Part shown: positions 26,592 to 35,076 of the stretch, piece after piece
How the letters are laid out: every line of letters begins with the position of its first letter
Position numbering within the stretch: position 1 is the stretch's first letter
Assembly: GCF_036880985.1 (NCBI RefSeq)
Contig: NZ_JBAJNO010000008.1
Span: forward strand, 806,001-870,000
Reading direction: 5' to 3'
DNA: 64,000 nt
From: Limibacter armeniacum
GTDB taxonomy: Bacteria; Bacteroidota; Bacteroidia; Cytophagales; Flammeovirgaceae
Notes under the pieces: model-generated
Seen by the model: the letters and a program-made list of their open reading frames with translations, nothing else
Told to the model about the DNA's origin: nothing
The model's database searches: none
Translations under genes and position numbers: made by a program

Positions 26592-29453
26592 TCAGTGGAT
26601 AATTAGCTTTTGGGTGGTGTGCTCGTTGCCATTACTGTAATTAAGTAGATAAATCCCCCTTGGTAGGTTTATCTGATGTTGTCCTGAAGGGAGGTTTTGA
26701 ATGTTTTGTCCTAATACATTGACAATCTCAATGTTTCCTTTTCCATTTGGAGAGACAATATTGACTTTTCCCGATGATGGGTTAGGCCATGTTTGCAGGA
26801 TTGTTTCCTGACTATTGTCGAGTCCTACTGCGAAAGCAGTTGTAAAACCGGGTGTCGCTATACTTCGAACATACCGTTCTATCAGTTCCCCTGTAGCATT
26901 TGGTCCTGTCCAAGTTTCAACGATCAACTCAAAATAAAATCCATCTATCAGTGGAGGTGTAAGTGGTGTAATTATGCCATTCTCATCTTTAGGAGTAAGG
27001 CTGTATGGAGGATTGTTGCTAGTGTGGTACTGCTCTCCATTTACCACAAAATTGACACTTCCTATTTCGTATTTTGGTTCTACAACAATGGTTTGTAAAG
27101 GGTAGAGGTTATAGTCCATTTCATAGAAATAAGGAAGTGGTAATGCTCCAATTACTTCCTGTAGTTCTGTATTGAATGCGAGTGTTTTGACATTCAACGC
27201 TCTTGGTTCATCTGAATTCAGGTCATTGAAAATGTCCAATACTTTAAAACCGGAGAGTACCCTTTTGTCATTTTCAATCTTGTAGGTGGCAATACCCATC
27301 AAGATATTGTACCTGTTGAAAATACTTAATGAGTATGGAGGTTCTTCAAAAAGGTATATACTAGCATCTACGGTAGGTAAAAATACTTGAAGGATTTCAT
27401 TATTAGGTACTGAAACAAAATTCAGGATAGATGCATCTTCAAATTGGCTATTGGGATCAATGTATTGTGAATAGGAAATAGTGTCACCTGTAACCAGTTC
27501 AAAGCTTTTAAGGAATTCAGGAGTGGTAAAATTAGAATGTACCATAAAAAGCGCTTGTACAGGACTTTCAGGGTAATCGGGTGCATTGATGACTGTAAAT
27601 TCCCATTTCTGATCAAAAAACTCATCTATTCTGTAGCCTCCAAATACCTCATATCCTCCATTTACCAGTGGGTAAGGTAAAATTCTACCATCTTCATCTG
27701 TGAATGTTAGTGGTCCAAACTCAATGAATTGATTGATGATACTAGGGTTTGTAGCGATGATCGGGTCAGATCCTTTATCATAATCGAAATAGAAATTCTC
27801 TGTATTGAATTGACTTAAGTCCAATATATAGCCATTGATTTGAGGGATTTCAATCAGCCTTTCTCCTGAAATGGCATCCGCCAGATATAGTTTTGGAGCT
27901 GTAATGTTCTCAAATACATAAAAGAATAGCCCTGGTGATGAGATGCTCTCTATCACTTCTCCTGTACCATTAGCCCCCGAGTAGGCAATCACTTCCAGTT
28001 CATATCTTCCGGGTTGTAAAGTTTCTCCTATTGGTTGTCCGTTTTGGTCGCCGAACAAGTAATAGGGTGCAGTACTCTGTATGCTGCTAAATACTTCAGG
28101 ATTATCATCATCTGAATTTTGACTGTAACTGAGTTTTGTTTCGATACTACCTATCGTTCCTGAAGGAATAACTTCTATGTTGAATGCATTTTGCGCATAG
28201 TCTGAAAGTTTCAGGTAAACATCACTGGGTGCATAATCAGGGATTGCAGCAGTGCTATTGTTTGGCGTATAGACTACTCTTGTGCTTAGTCCTACAGGAG
28301 TCGGAGGTGTGTCAAGTACAGTTGAGAAAGTAATGGTTCTTTCTGCAAGCAATGTTCCTTGTAGGTTGTCTTGACTATAAGCTTTGGCAGTTAAAGTATA
28401 GTTGCCTGGAGGGAAGGTTTTACCGTTGAAGATATTGCCTGCATCTCCAAAAAATGAGTAAGGCGCTACATTTTCTAACCGGCTGGAACCATTGATGGTT
28501 AGCTGCATACTTTCTGTGCCTTCAGGGGCTGTGGCTGTCAGGTAGATTAAAGATGCCTCTTTCTGTGGGAAAAGGTCACTGCCAAGGTCTATGGAGGAGC
28601 TATTTTCAAGTTCAAAAGCATTTTTACTGACTATATCTGTAAGAAGTAATTTGATGCTTGAAGTAGTGGGAGGTGGTGGTGTATCCTGACCTATTACCGT
28701 AAGAGTAACTTGTAGTTGCTCCAAAACGTTGCCGGAGGCATTGTCGTTGCTATAAGCTGTCGCACTTAGGTTGTAGGAGCCAATAGCGATAGGTTTACCA
28801 ATAAGGGCACCATTTACATCGCCAAATAAGGCATAGGGAGCGATGTTTTCCGTGCGTTGCGTGGTGTTGAACTGAAACTTTACACTTTCAGGGTTTTTAC
28901 TGCTGATAGCTATTACACTGAATGCATTGGAGTTAAACTCAGAAAGGTTTAGAATATAATTACCTTGAAGTTCTGTGACTACCGTATTGGTAGAGGTATG
29001 GATCAGTTGGAGAGTCAACTCGTCACCAGATGGCGGAGGAGGGGTGTCATCTCCACTTACTGTAAATTGTACTGTAGCTTGTCCAAGTAGTGAGCCTGAA
29101 CCATTGCTTCCGCTATAGGCCACAGCTGTTACAGTATGGTTGCCGACTGTTAGAGGGCTGCCTTCGTAATTGCCATTGCTGTCTCCAAACAAGGCATAAG
29201 GCGCTACATTTTCTTTTGACTTGATTGCGCCGTCATAGGATAGAATAACACTTCCAGGATTGAGGCTTTCTGCTATTGCTTGAACGCTAAAAGTACTTCC
29301 AGGGAATTGATTCTGATTAATCGTTATTCCATTGGCTAATGTGCCAACTTCAGTGTCGCTATCAGTGCGTATTAGCTTAAACGAAATGGGAGATTGCGCC
29401 CATGTCGTAGGGATTAGCAATACTGCTAATAAGAAAGTAAAAATGAGTTTCAT
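26592..29453 (-). CDS. Modular secreted protein with T9SS sorting domain (paralogue 2)
   Basis: The 953-residue paralogue shares the layout of its neighbour: signal peptide (cleavage near TTWAQ, about residue 20), about seven modules, and a T9SS sorting domain (TWPNPSSGKVNI ... RGIYLLNYSNGNEHTTQKLIIH). Module 1 is nearly identical in pattern to that of paralogue 1 (SLNPGSVILSYDG, PYALFGDSNGNYEG). Proline-rich hinges such as DDTPPPPSGDE separate modules 1-3. Modules 5 and 6 are again divergent, with a LPYPLVNGGYEVFGGYRIDE segment in place of the usual core. Function is unknown; surface adhesin or glycan-binding protein is inferred from architecture only. It is flanked by its own terminator. 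Confidence 0.85.
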   Translation of the reverse strand: MKLIFTFLLAVLLIPTTWAQSPISFKLIRTDSDTEVGTLANGITINQNQFPGSTFSVQAIAESLNPGSVILSYDGAIKSKENVAPYALFGDSNGNYEGSPLTVGNHTVTAVAYSGSNGSGSLLGQATVQFTVSGDDTPPPPSGDELTLQLIHTSTNTVVTELQGNYILNLSEFNSNAFSVIAISSKNPESVKFQFNTTQRTENIAPYALFGDVNGALIGKPIAIGSYNLSATAYSNDNASGNVLEQLQVTLTVIGQDTPPPPTTSSIKLLLTDIVSKNAFELENSSSIDLGSDLFPQKEASLIYLTATAPEGTESMQLTINGSSRLENVAPYSFFGDAGNIFNGKTFPPGNYTLTAKAYSQDNLQGTLLAERTITFSTVLDTPPTPVGLSTRVVYTPNNSTAAIPDYAPSDVYLKLSDYAQNAFNIEVIPSGTIGSIETKLSYSQNSDDDNPEVFSSIQSTAPYYLFGDQNGQPIGETLQPGRYELEVIAYSGANGTGEVIESISSPGLFFYVFENITAPKLYLADAISGERLIEIPQINGYILDLSQFNTENFYFDYDKGSDPIIATNPSIINQFIEFGPLTFTDEDGRILPYPLVNGGYEVFGGYRIDEFFDQKWEFTVINAPDYPESPVQALFMVHSNFTTPEFLKSFELVTGDTISYSQYIDPNSQFEDASILNFVSVPNNEILQVFLPTVDASIYLFEEPPYSLSIFNRYNILMGIATYKIENDKRVLSGFKVLDIFNDLNSDEPRALNVKTLAFNTELQEVIGALPLPYFYEMDYNLYPLQTIVVEPKYEIGSVNFVVNGEQYHTSNNPPYSLTPKDENGIITPLTPPLIDGFYFELIVETWTGPNATGELIERYVRSIATPGFTTAFAVGLDNSQETILQTWPNPSSGKVNIVSPNGKGNIEIVNVLGQNIQNLPSGQHQINLPRGIYLLNYSNGNEHTTQKLIIH

Positions 29454-29809
29454 GGGTAAACATATTGAGTAGTAAATGAAATGGAAGCTACTTAAATAGG
29501 AAGGAATGTCTGTAGATAGGTGTTGAGTTGGTTAAGGTAGCGGTGATATATAGCGTTGCATTTGTTTTCATAACAGTATAAGTATTTACGAATGTTCCTT
29601 AAGTAGTTGTGAACAAGGCCGTAATGGCAGTTTTGGGCTGTTAATAAATATTGATATTTAAAACATTAAGAGAGCTTGTTTGAAGTTGTTGTGTAAAAGA
29701 AAGACTGTCCCCTTGATTGAAGCAGTCTTGATAGGCGTGTTAATAAGTTGTAGTCAGGTTTTGAGGTGGTATAAGGTCAGAATTCATTTTGAAATCAGGG
29801 TGTATTCAA
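29454..29809. other. Intergenic region between T9SS paralogues 2 and 3
   Basis: This should hold the promoter of paralogue 2. I found no CAAAnnTA/CAAA pair at proper spacing on the plus strand, so no promoter is called. A short plus-strand ORF starting at 29680 runs across the terminator of paralogue 3 and is judged spurious. Confidence 0.35.
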
Positions 29810-29845
29810 GAAAAAAACGGCTATCTCGAAGTCGAAATAGCCGTA
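29810..29845 (-). terminator. Terminator after T9SS paralogue 3
   Basis: ACGGCTAT and ATAGCCGT pair perfectly around TCTCGAAGTCGA, and the minus-strand RNA then has a run of seven Us. Confidence 0.87.
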
Positions 29846-29888
29846 CAAACACACACATAGATTTAAATATACTCCAGATGAAAGCATG

Positions 29889-32360
29889 TTACCTTACAAT
29901 GAGCTTCTGAACTCGTTGCTTGTTGCCATCATTGAAGTTGAGTAAGTAAATGCCACTAGGTAGGTCAATGGCATAATGACCTGCCGGAAGCGTTTTGATT
30001 CTTTGTCCCAGTACACTTAATATTTCAAGGTTGCCATGACCTTTAGGTGTTGAGATCCTGACTTTTCCACTTGAAGGGTTTGGCCATGCCTGAATCTTGT
30101 CTGTATCAAGGTCTGCCGTTGTGCCAATGCTAAGAGACTGGCTGGCGCCAAGTGCATCAATACTTCTGACATATCTCTCGATAAGTTTTCCTGTTGCATT
30201 AGGTCCTTCATAGGTCTCAACCATTAGTTCCATGTAGGTGTTTTTGGGGAAATAAGGTAGAATATTGCCATACTCATCAGTACCAGTCAGTACATATGGA
30301 GCCGCATTGCGAGTATATACTGTCTGCCCGTTTATCAGCATTTTAATACTTCCCACTTTATAAGTAGGTGTTGGAATGATCGTTTGAGCAGGGTAACTGT
30401 AATAGTCAATAGGGTAGTAGAACCCAGTAGGAGGCGCTTCCAGCAGTCCTATGTTTTGCCTTAATGAAGTATTGTAAAGCATTGTACCAACATTCAATGA
30501 CTGGTAATACTTTCCTTCTATTTCCAATTCAGAAAAGCCACTGATGACATATTTATCTTCTACCAACTGAAAAGCAGCCAATCCTATTGGAATGGTTCCA
30601 TCAATTCTTCCTGAGTAAAAATCGAAAGGAGCCTCTTCAAAGATGTTTGGGGTAAGGTTTGTGTAAAAGCCCTGCATCAGGTCTGTTGGCTGTGAAGGCT
30701 CAGCCCTTAAATTGTACTCATCCTCAAGGTTAGTGTTAGGGTCTGTGTATTGCGTCATATTGAGCGTGTCCCCTTCTACTATTTGGATTCCTTTCAGGAT
30801 AAATGGCGTGAATTGTGAGCGTACCATCAGGAAGTTCTCACTTTCCAAAACCGGTAACTCAGGGGCGTTTATGATATTGAAATCCCATTCCTGAGTGTAG
30901 ATTTCGCCAGAGGTATAGCTTCCCTGCACTTTATAATTACCATCCTTGATAGGGAATGGTAGTATTCGTCCATCCTGATCATAGTAAGTGATAGCGCTAA
31001 TGACGTACTCATACGGTGTGGCAGTAAAGCCCGCTGCTGCATTGCTGGCAGGCTCTTCTATTACCTGCTTGAAGTAATAATGCTCGGTTTCATACTGACT
31101 CAGGTCAATGGTGAATCCCTTTGTTTCAGGAATCTCTACCACAGGGTTGTCTGTTTTTACATCAAACAGGAAAAGCCTTGTGAAGCCTTTTGTACGTTTC
31201 ACTTCAAACTCCCCTCCAGTTGTTGCCAATACTTCTCCACCAGCATCTTGTTCTGCATATGCCGTTATCTTAATGGAGTAGAACCCTAACGGGAGCGCTT
31301 TCCCGATTAGTTTGCCATCCACAGCTCCATACAAGGAAAAAGGAATGTTGTTTTGTATAACAGTCAGTTCTATGGGGTCCCCATCTGCTGTGGCTTTATA
31401 AGCCAGTTGAATCAGGACACTCTTGCTCGGTTCGTCTGCTTTGACTTCAACATTGAAAGCGTTTTCAGCAAAGTCATCCAACAAAATGGTTTTGACCTCC
31501 TGATTGTTTTCCATCAGTTTGGTTACAACCATATTGTCAGGTGTATAGACGAGGTTCCCTGTAACTGTCACGGGAGCAGGAGAGGTGTCGATAATATGAA
31601 TGGTAATGGTATGTTCAGCCAGTTGATTTCCTGCTAGCTTGTCTTTGGTGAAGGCTTTTCCTGAAAGAACATAAGTGCCGGGAGCCAAAGTATTGGTCAG
31701 GAAATTACCCTTGCTGTCACCCCAAAACGCGTAAGGTTCATCATTTTCTGGTCGGGCTTTCCCGTCAATAGCCAGTTCCATACTTTCAGTTCCGTTTGGA
31801 GCAATAGCCTCAAGATATAGCGGTGTATCAGCTTTTTCTGAAAAGTCATTCAGGTCAATTGTGATACCATCAGTAAGTTCATAGACTTGTTTGGTATTGT
31901 CGTCAACAAGGTTGAATGTGATTTCCAAAGGAGGTTGTTCCTTGATGACGTACTCGACGGTAAAGGTGATGGTTACCTCACCGAGTATTTCGCCTTTGCC
32001 ATCGGCTTCAGAAAATATGATTACCGTAAGCGTGTGTTCTCCTAGGGTGAGTTCTTTCCCGTTGTAGTTGCCTTTGCCATCTCCAAAAAGGGAATAAGGA
32101 ACCAGGTCTTCTGTTGAGTAGGTTTTTCCATCATAAATAAATCGGACACTTCCAACTTCAGCACCTTCTACTTCAGTTTTGACGCTGAAGTCATCTCCAG
32201 GGAATTCATTTTTGTCGACAATGTCTCCATCTTTCAGCTCGCCAGCTTCTGTATCAGTATCCGTTTTTATGAGTTTGAATGTTACCTTAACTTCTGGTGG
32301 TTGAGCGAAGATTGGTGGTAGCGTGAATAGCACGAGTAAGATAGTAGTAATGAGCTTCAT
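29889..32360 (-). CDS. Modular secreted protein with T9SS sorting domain (paralogue 3, one module fewer)
   Basis: This 823-residue paralogue is about 130 residues shorter than paralogue 2. Its module 1 (VTFKLIKTDTDTEAGEL ... PYSLFGDGKGNYNGKEL) is followed directly by the equivalent of module 3 (LTDGITIDLNDFSEKADTPLYL, PYAFWGDSKGNF), so module 2 is absent. Modules 4 to 7 and the sorting domain (AWPNPSSGKVRI ... GIYLLNFNDGNKQRVQKLIVR) follow. The signal peptide ends near IFAQ (about residue 19). Its modules are more acidic and Lys-rich than those of the other two copies. Function unknown. It probably represents an old duplicate that lost, or never gained, one unit. Confidence 0.85.
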   Translation of the reverse strand: MKLITTILLVLFTLPPIFAQPPEVKVTFKLIKTDTDTEAGELKDGDIVDKNEFPGDDFSVKTEVEGAEVGSVRFIYDGKTYSTEDLVPYSLFGDGKGNYNGKELTLGEHTLTVIIFSEADGKGEILGEVTITFTVEYVIKEQPPLEITFNLVDDNTKQVYELTDGITIDLNDFSEKADTPLYLEAIAPNGTESMELAIDGKARPENDEPYAFWGDSKGNFLTNTLAPGTYVLSGKAFTKDKLAGNQLAEHTITIHIIDTSPAPVTVTGNLVYTPDNMVVTKLMENNQEVKTILLDDFAENAFNVEVKADEPSKSVLIQLAYKATADGDPIELTVIQNNIPFSLYGAVDGKLIGKALPLGFYSIKITAYAEQDAGGEVLATTGGEFEVKRTKGFTRLFLFDVKTDNPVVEIPETKGFTIDLSQYETEHYYFKQVIEEPASNAAAGFTATPYEYVISAITYYDQDGRILPFPIKDGNYKVQGSYTSGEIYTQEWDFNIINAPELPVLESENFLMVRSQFTPFILKGIQIVEGDTLNMTQYTDPNTNLEDEYNLRAEPSQPTDLMQGFYTNLTPNIFEEAPFDFYSGRIDGTIPIGLAAFQLVEDKYVISGFSELEIEGKYYQSLNVGTMLYNTSLRQNIGLLEAPPTGFYYPIDYYSYPAQTIIPTPTYKVGSIKMLINGQTVYTRNAAPYVLTGTDEYGNILPYFPKNTYMELMVETYEGPNATGKLIERYVRSIDALGASQSLSIGTTADLDTDKIQAWPNPSSGKVRISTPKGHGNLEILSVLGQRIKTLPAGHYAIDLPSGIYLLNFNDGNKQRVQKLIVR

Positions 32361-32780
32361 GTGGGTATATATTGTGACTGTTACAGATCAATTGGTTCTA
32401 TATGTTTGAGTAAGGAAGAAGGGGTCTGCAATTGCTTACTCAAAAGAAGATGTTGATAGAGTGTTAAGCCTGTTTGGATTAATATAGAGTGTTCAGGTTT
32501 AAAGGGTTTTTCTCTACACAGTGTTATAACAGAAGCTGTTTTAAAAATGTTCCTCTTGCTTACATCCTTTATTGAGGGGTATGGAATGGCTATTGGAAAT
32601 GGGAATTATTGTTAATAAGTGCTATTCAGTTGGTGAAGCATGGATGCGTTTTTCGATGCGGATGATGCTAAATCAGGGTTATGCCTAACGATATTGAAAA
32701 GGGATAAAAAAAACTTGAATAAATTACTGATTGAAGACCAGTGCTTTGAATTGGATAGGGTTCAAAATGGGAGAAGTGCA
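32361..32780. other. Gap between T9SS paralogue 3 and the tRNA-Cys promoter
   Basis: This stretch should hold the promoter of paralogue 3, which I could not identify. A plus-strand ORF here (32640 onward) runs through the first tRNA and is judged spurious. I see nothing else. Confidence 0.35.
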
Positions 32781-32812
32781 TTTGGAAGAAAAAAACATAA
32801 CCGTTATGTTTG
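32781..32812 (+). promoter_or_regulatory. Bacteroidetes-type promoter of the tRNA-Cys array
   Basis: TTTG at 32781-32784 and TATGTTTG at 32805-32812 are separated by 20 bases, matching the TTTG-N19/20-TAnnTTTG consensus of the Bacteroidetes primary sigma factor. The predicted start is about 10 bases before the first tRNA. Confidence 0.75.
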
Positions 32813-32829
32813 CAGGGCAATTTTGAAAA

Positions 32830-32900
32830 GGCACCGTGGCCGAGAGGCTAGGCAGGGCTCTGCAAAAGCTCGTACAGCGGTTCGAATCCGCTCGGTGCCT
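32830..32900 (+). tRNA. tRNA-Cys (GCA), copy 1
   Basis: 71 nt. The acceptor stem GGCACCG pairs with CGGTGCC, followed by discriminator U, which is the Cys identity base. The D-arm has GCC/GGC. The anticodon stem is GGGCT/AGCTC with one G-U pair, and the loop CTGCAAA gives anticodon GCA. The T-arm is AGCGG-TTCGAAT-CCGCT. The 3' CCA is not encoded. Confidence 0.95.
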
Positions 32901-32997
32901 CTAGTTGCTTTCAAATAGGGGCCCATTAAGTTGGGCTTTTGTTTTCTGAAGTAAAGAACTTTTACTTACTTAAAGCATACAATACCAGAATTGTCAA

Positions 32998-33068
32998 GGC
33001 ACCGTGGCCGAGAGGCTAGGCAGGGCTCTGCAAAAGCTCGTACAGCGGTTCGAATCCGCTCGGTGCCT
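32998..33068 (+). tRNA. tRNA-Cys (GCA), copy 2
   Basis: All 71 bases are identical to copy 1, 97 bases downstream. It is preceded by ATTGTCAA, as is copy 3. Confidence 0.95.
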
Positions 33069-33116
33069 CTAACATTCATCACTCATAGTAGTGGTAGTGT
33101 TTTCTTTTATTGTCAA

Positions 33117-33187
33117 GGCACCGTGGCCGAGAGGCTAGGCAGGGCTCTGCAAAAGCTCGTACAGCGGTTCGAATCCGCTCGGTGCCT
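33117..33187 (+). tRNA. tRNA-Cys (GCA), copy 3
   Basis: Identical to the other two, 48 bases after copy 2, and sharing the upstream ATTGTCAA with copy 2, so copies 2 and 3 probably come from a recent tandem duplication. A terminator follows. Confidence 0.95.
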
Positions 33188-33197
33188 CCACGATCTC

Positions 33198-33231
33198 AAA
33201 AGGTTTATCCATCTCGGGTAAACCTTTTTTG
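33198..33231 (+). terminator. Terminator of the tRNA-Cys transcript
   Basis: AAAGGTTTA and TAAACCTTT pair over an 11-base loop, followed by a T-tract. Confidence 0.87.
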
Positions 33232-33604
33232 TTTTACAAAAAGTTTTGTGTGAAACTGACACTTAAGGGGTTGCGAGATAGTGTCGAATTGGATGATGTT
33301 ACATGAATAAGTATTCACTTAAAAGAGTGATCAGTGTTAGGTGATTTTTGAACGGAAATATTCTTTTCGAAAATGGATAAGTGAAAAAACATTAAAAAAG
33401 GCTTGTGAATTATCAGTTTTTGACAGCCAAGTAGATAGGAGATCAGCTTAAGTGTTAGTTGCACATGAAAATGTAATTTAGAGTAAATCTAAATAAGATT
33501 GATTGCCGCTTCAATAAATGTAATGAACTCATTTTTAATTAGTTGTATAGATTTGGTTAGGCGATAATATATGACCTACATCACTGTTCAGTGATAACTT
33601 TTTG
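33232..33604. other. Gap between the tRNA array and the act promoter
   Basis: This AT-rich stretch of 373 bases contains no supported gene or repeat. Confidence 0.4.
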
Positions 33605-33635
33605 TTTGAATAATACCAAGTCAGTGTTAGATTTG
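33605..33635 (+). promoter_or_regulatory. Bacteroidetes-type promoter of the act operon
   Basis: TTTG at 33605-33608 and TAGATTTG at 33628-33635, with 19 bases between, fit the consensus exactly. The start would be near 33642, giving actA a leader of about 70 bases. Confidence 0.72.
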
Positions 33636-33709
33636 CGGCAAACTGAAGAAAAGTGAATGATTTTTAAGGTAGGAAACTAAACTGAAGTTTTTTTATAAAC
33701 CCTATAAGT

Positions 33710-34957
33710 ATGAGTATCGGCAGAAGTGTTACTAGGTTTCGTTTTGCTCTGATGATGGTTTTCGGACTGTTGTTCTCTGCGGGTGTTTACGCTCAAGGTG
33801 CAGCAGGGGGGATTCCAACCGATGAGGCTTCAATCTCAGCGGGTCAGGCATTGTTTTCAGGAAACTGTGCTTCGTGTCACGCAGTAGACAAAAAAGTAGT
33901 AGGCCCAGCGCTGAAAAATGTTTACGACAGACGCGATGTCGCATGGTTGACTAAGTTTATTAAGCATCCGCAAAAGGTAATCGACAGCGGAGATGAGTAT
34001 GCGGTGGCATTGTACGACCAGTTCAAGCCAACGATCATGCCAAACCAGGAGGTATCTGATCAGGAGATCCTGCAGATCCTTGCTTACGTGAAGCACACTA
34101 CGGACAATCCTCCGGTAGTGGATGAAACAGAAGTACCTGGTGGTGGTGAAGGCAGTAATGCACAAGCTGCAGGCGTAGACTCAAATCTGTTGCTGGGAAT
34201 CATTGCAGTGCTGATGGTATTGCTGGTAGTTGTACTGGTAGTGCTGATTGTACTTGCACAAGTACTTTCTAAGTATCTGAAGCAGCAACAAGGTCTTTCA
34301 GAAGAAGATCAGGAGTACGTTGCTCAGAAGTTTGACCTGATGGCTGTGCTGAAAAGCCAGGCATTTGTTGGTTTTGCTTCATTCATCTTTGTAGTAATCG
34401 TTGCAAAAACGGTGATTGACGGTCTGTTCGCTATTGGTGTACAACAAGGTTATGCGCCAGATCAGCCAATTAATTTCTCTCACAAACTGCACGCAGGTTA
34501 CTACGAGATTGACTGTAAGTACTGCCACACAGGTGTAGAAAAGTCGAAAAACGCCAACATTCCGTCGGCAAACATCTGTATGAACTGTCACAACAGTATC
34601 AGAACGACTTCACCTGAAATCCAGAAGATCTACAAGGCAATCGAAAACAACGAGCCGATCCAGTGGGTGAGAATTCACAACCTTCCAGACTTGGCTTACT
34701 TCAACCACTCACAACACGTGAAAGTAGGTGGTATTGAGTGTGAGACTTGCCACGGTGACATCAAAGAGATGGAGATTGTACAGCAACACTCTATCCTGAC
34801 AATGGGATGGTGTATTGACTGTCACAGAAAGACTGACGTAGCGGCGAAAGGAAATGCATACTACGAGAAGCTTGTGGAAATCCACGAGTCGAAAACCAAA
34901 GCTCCTATGAAAGTAGAAGACATTGGTGGTCTGGAGTGTGCTAAATGTCACTATTAA
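33710..34957 (+). CDS. actA: Alternative complex III subunit A (hexahaem cytochrome c)
   Basis: ActA is the periplasmic multihaem subunit of alternative complex III, which oxidises menaquinol and passes electrons onward. There is a signal peptide (ends near YAQG, residue 29), then a monohaem domain with CASCH (C53-H57), then membrane helices (about 160-185 and 215-238), then a pentahaem domain with CKYCH (about 269), CMNCH, CETCH, CIDCH and CAKCH (410-414). Six CxxCH motifs match the fused mono- plus pentahaem form known in Bacteroidetes. It is the first gene of the act operon, behind a consensus promoter. An intercistronic GGGAGC/GCTCCC dyad separates it from actB. Confidence 0.94.
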   Translation: MSIGRSVTRFRFALMMVFGLLFSAGVYAQGAAGGIPTDEASISAGQALFSGNCASCHAVDKKVVGPALKNVYDRRDVAWLTKFIKHPQKVIDSGDEYAVALYDQFKPTIMPNQEVSDQEILQILAYVKHTTDNPPVVDETEVPGGGEGSNAQAAGVDSNLLLGIIAVLMVLLVVVLVVLIVLAQVLSKYLKQQQGLSEEDQEYVAQKFDLMAVLKSQAFVGFASFIFVVIVAKTVIDGLFAIGVQQGYAPDQPINFSHKLHAGYYEIDCKYCHTGVEKSKNANIPSANICMNCHNSIRTTSPEIQKIYKAIENNEPIQWVRIHNLPDLAYFNHSQHVKVGGIECETCHGDIKEMEIVQQHSILTMGWCIDCHRKTDVAAKGNAYYEKLVEIHESKTKAPMKVEDIGGLECAKCHY

Positions 34958-35076
34958 TAGCAGTGTAAGGGAGCAGGGCAAATGCTTAGGGTGATCAAAC
35001 AAACAGACTTCATTCATAAGCTCCCTCTACAAAAGACTGCATCAAAAAATCATTGGATAAGATAATTAAACATACA

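Noticed and set aside
29680-29910. Plus-strand ORF with a lipoprotein-like start (MKLLCKRKTV ... LISCS)
   Set aside because: It overlaps the terminator and 3' end of T9SS paralogue 3, is very basic, and has no recognisable domain. The lipobox is weak.
32830-32900. tRNA read as Ser or another isotype
   Set aside because: The loop CTGCAAA places GCA as the anticodon, the discriminator is U, and the variable arm is short, all of which fit Cys and exclude Ser.
32640-33221. Two plus-strand ORFs covering the tRNA genes
   Set aside because: They translate the tRNA-Cys copies (the same RGREARQGSAKART string appears in each), which shows that they are not real proteins.
35053-35076. ActB start at 35053
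   Set aside because: The extra eight residues are not part of the usual N-terminus; MSKKTYWKG at 35077 fits the family better.
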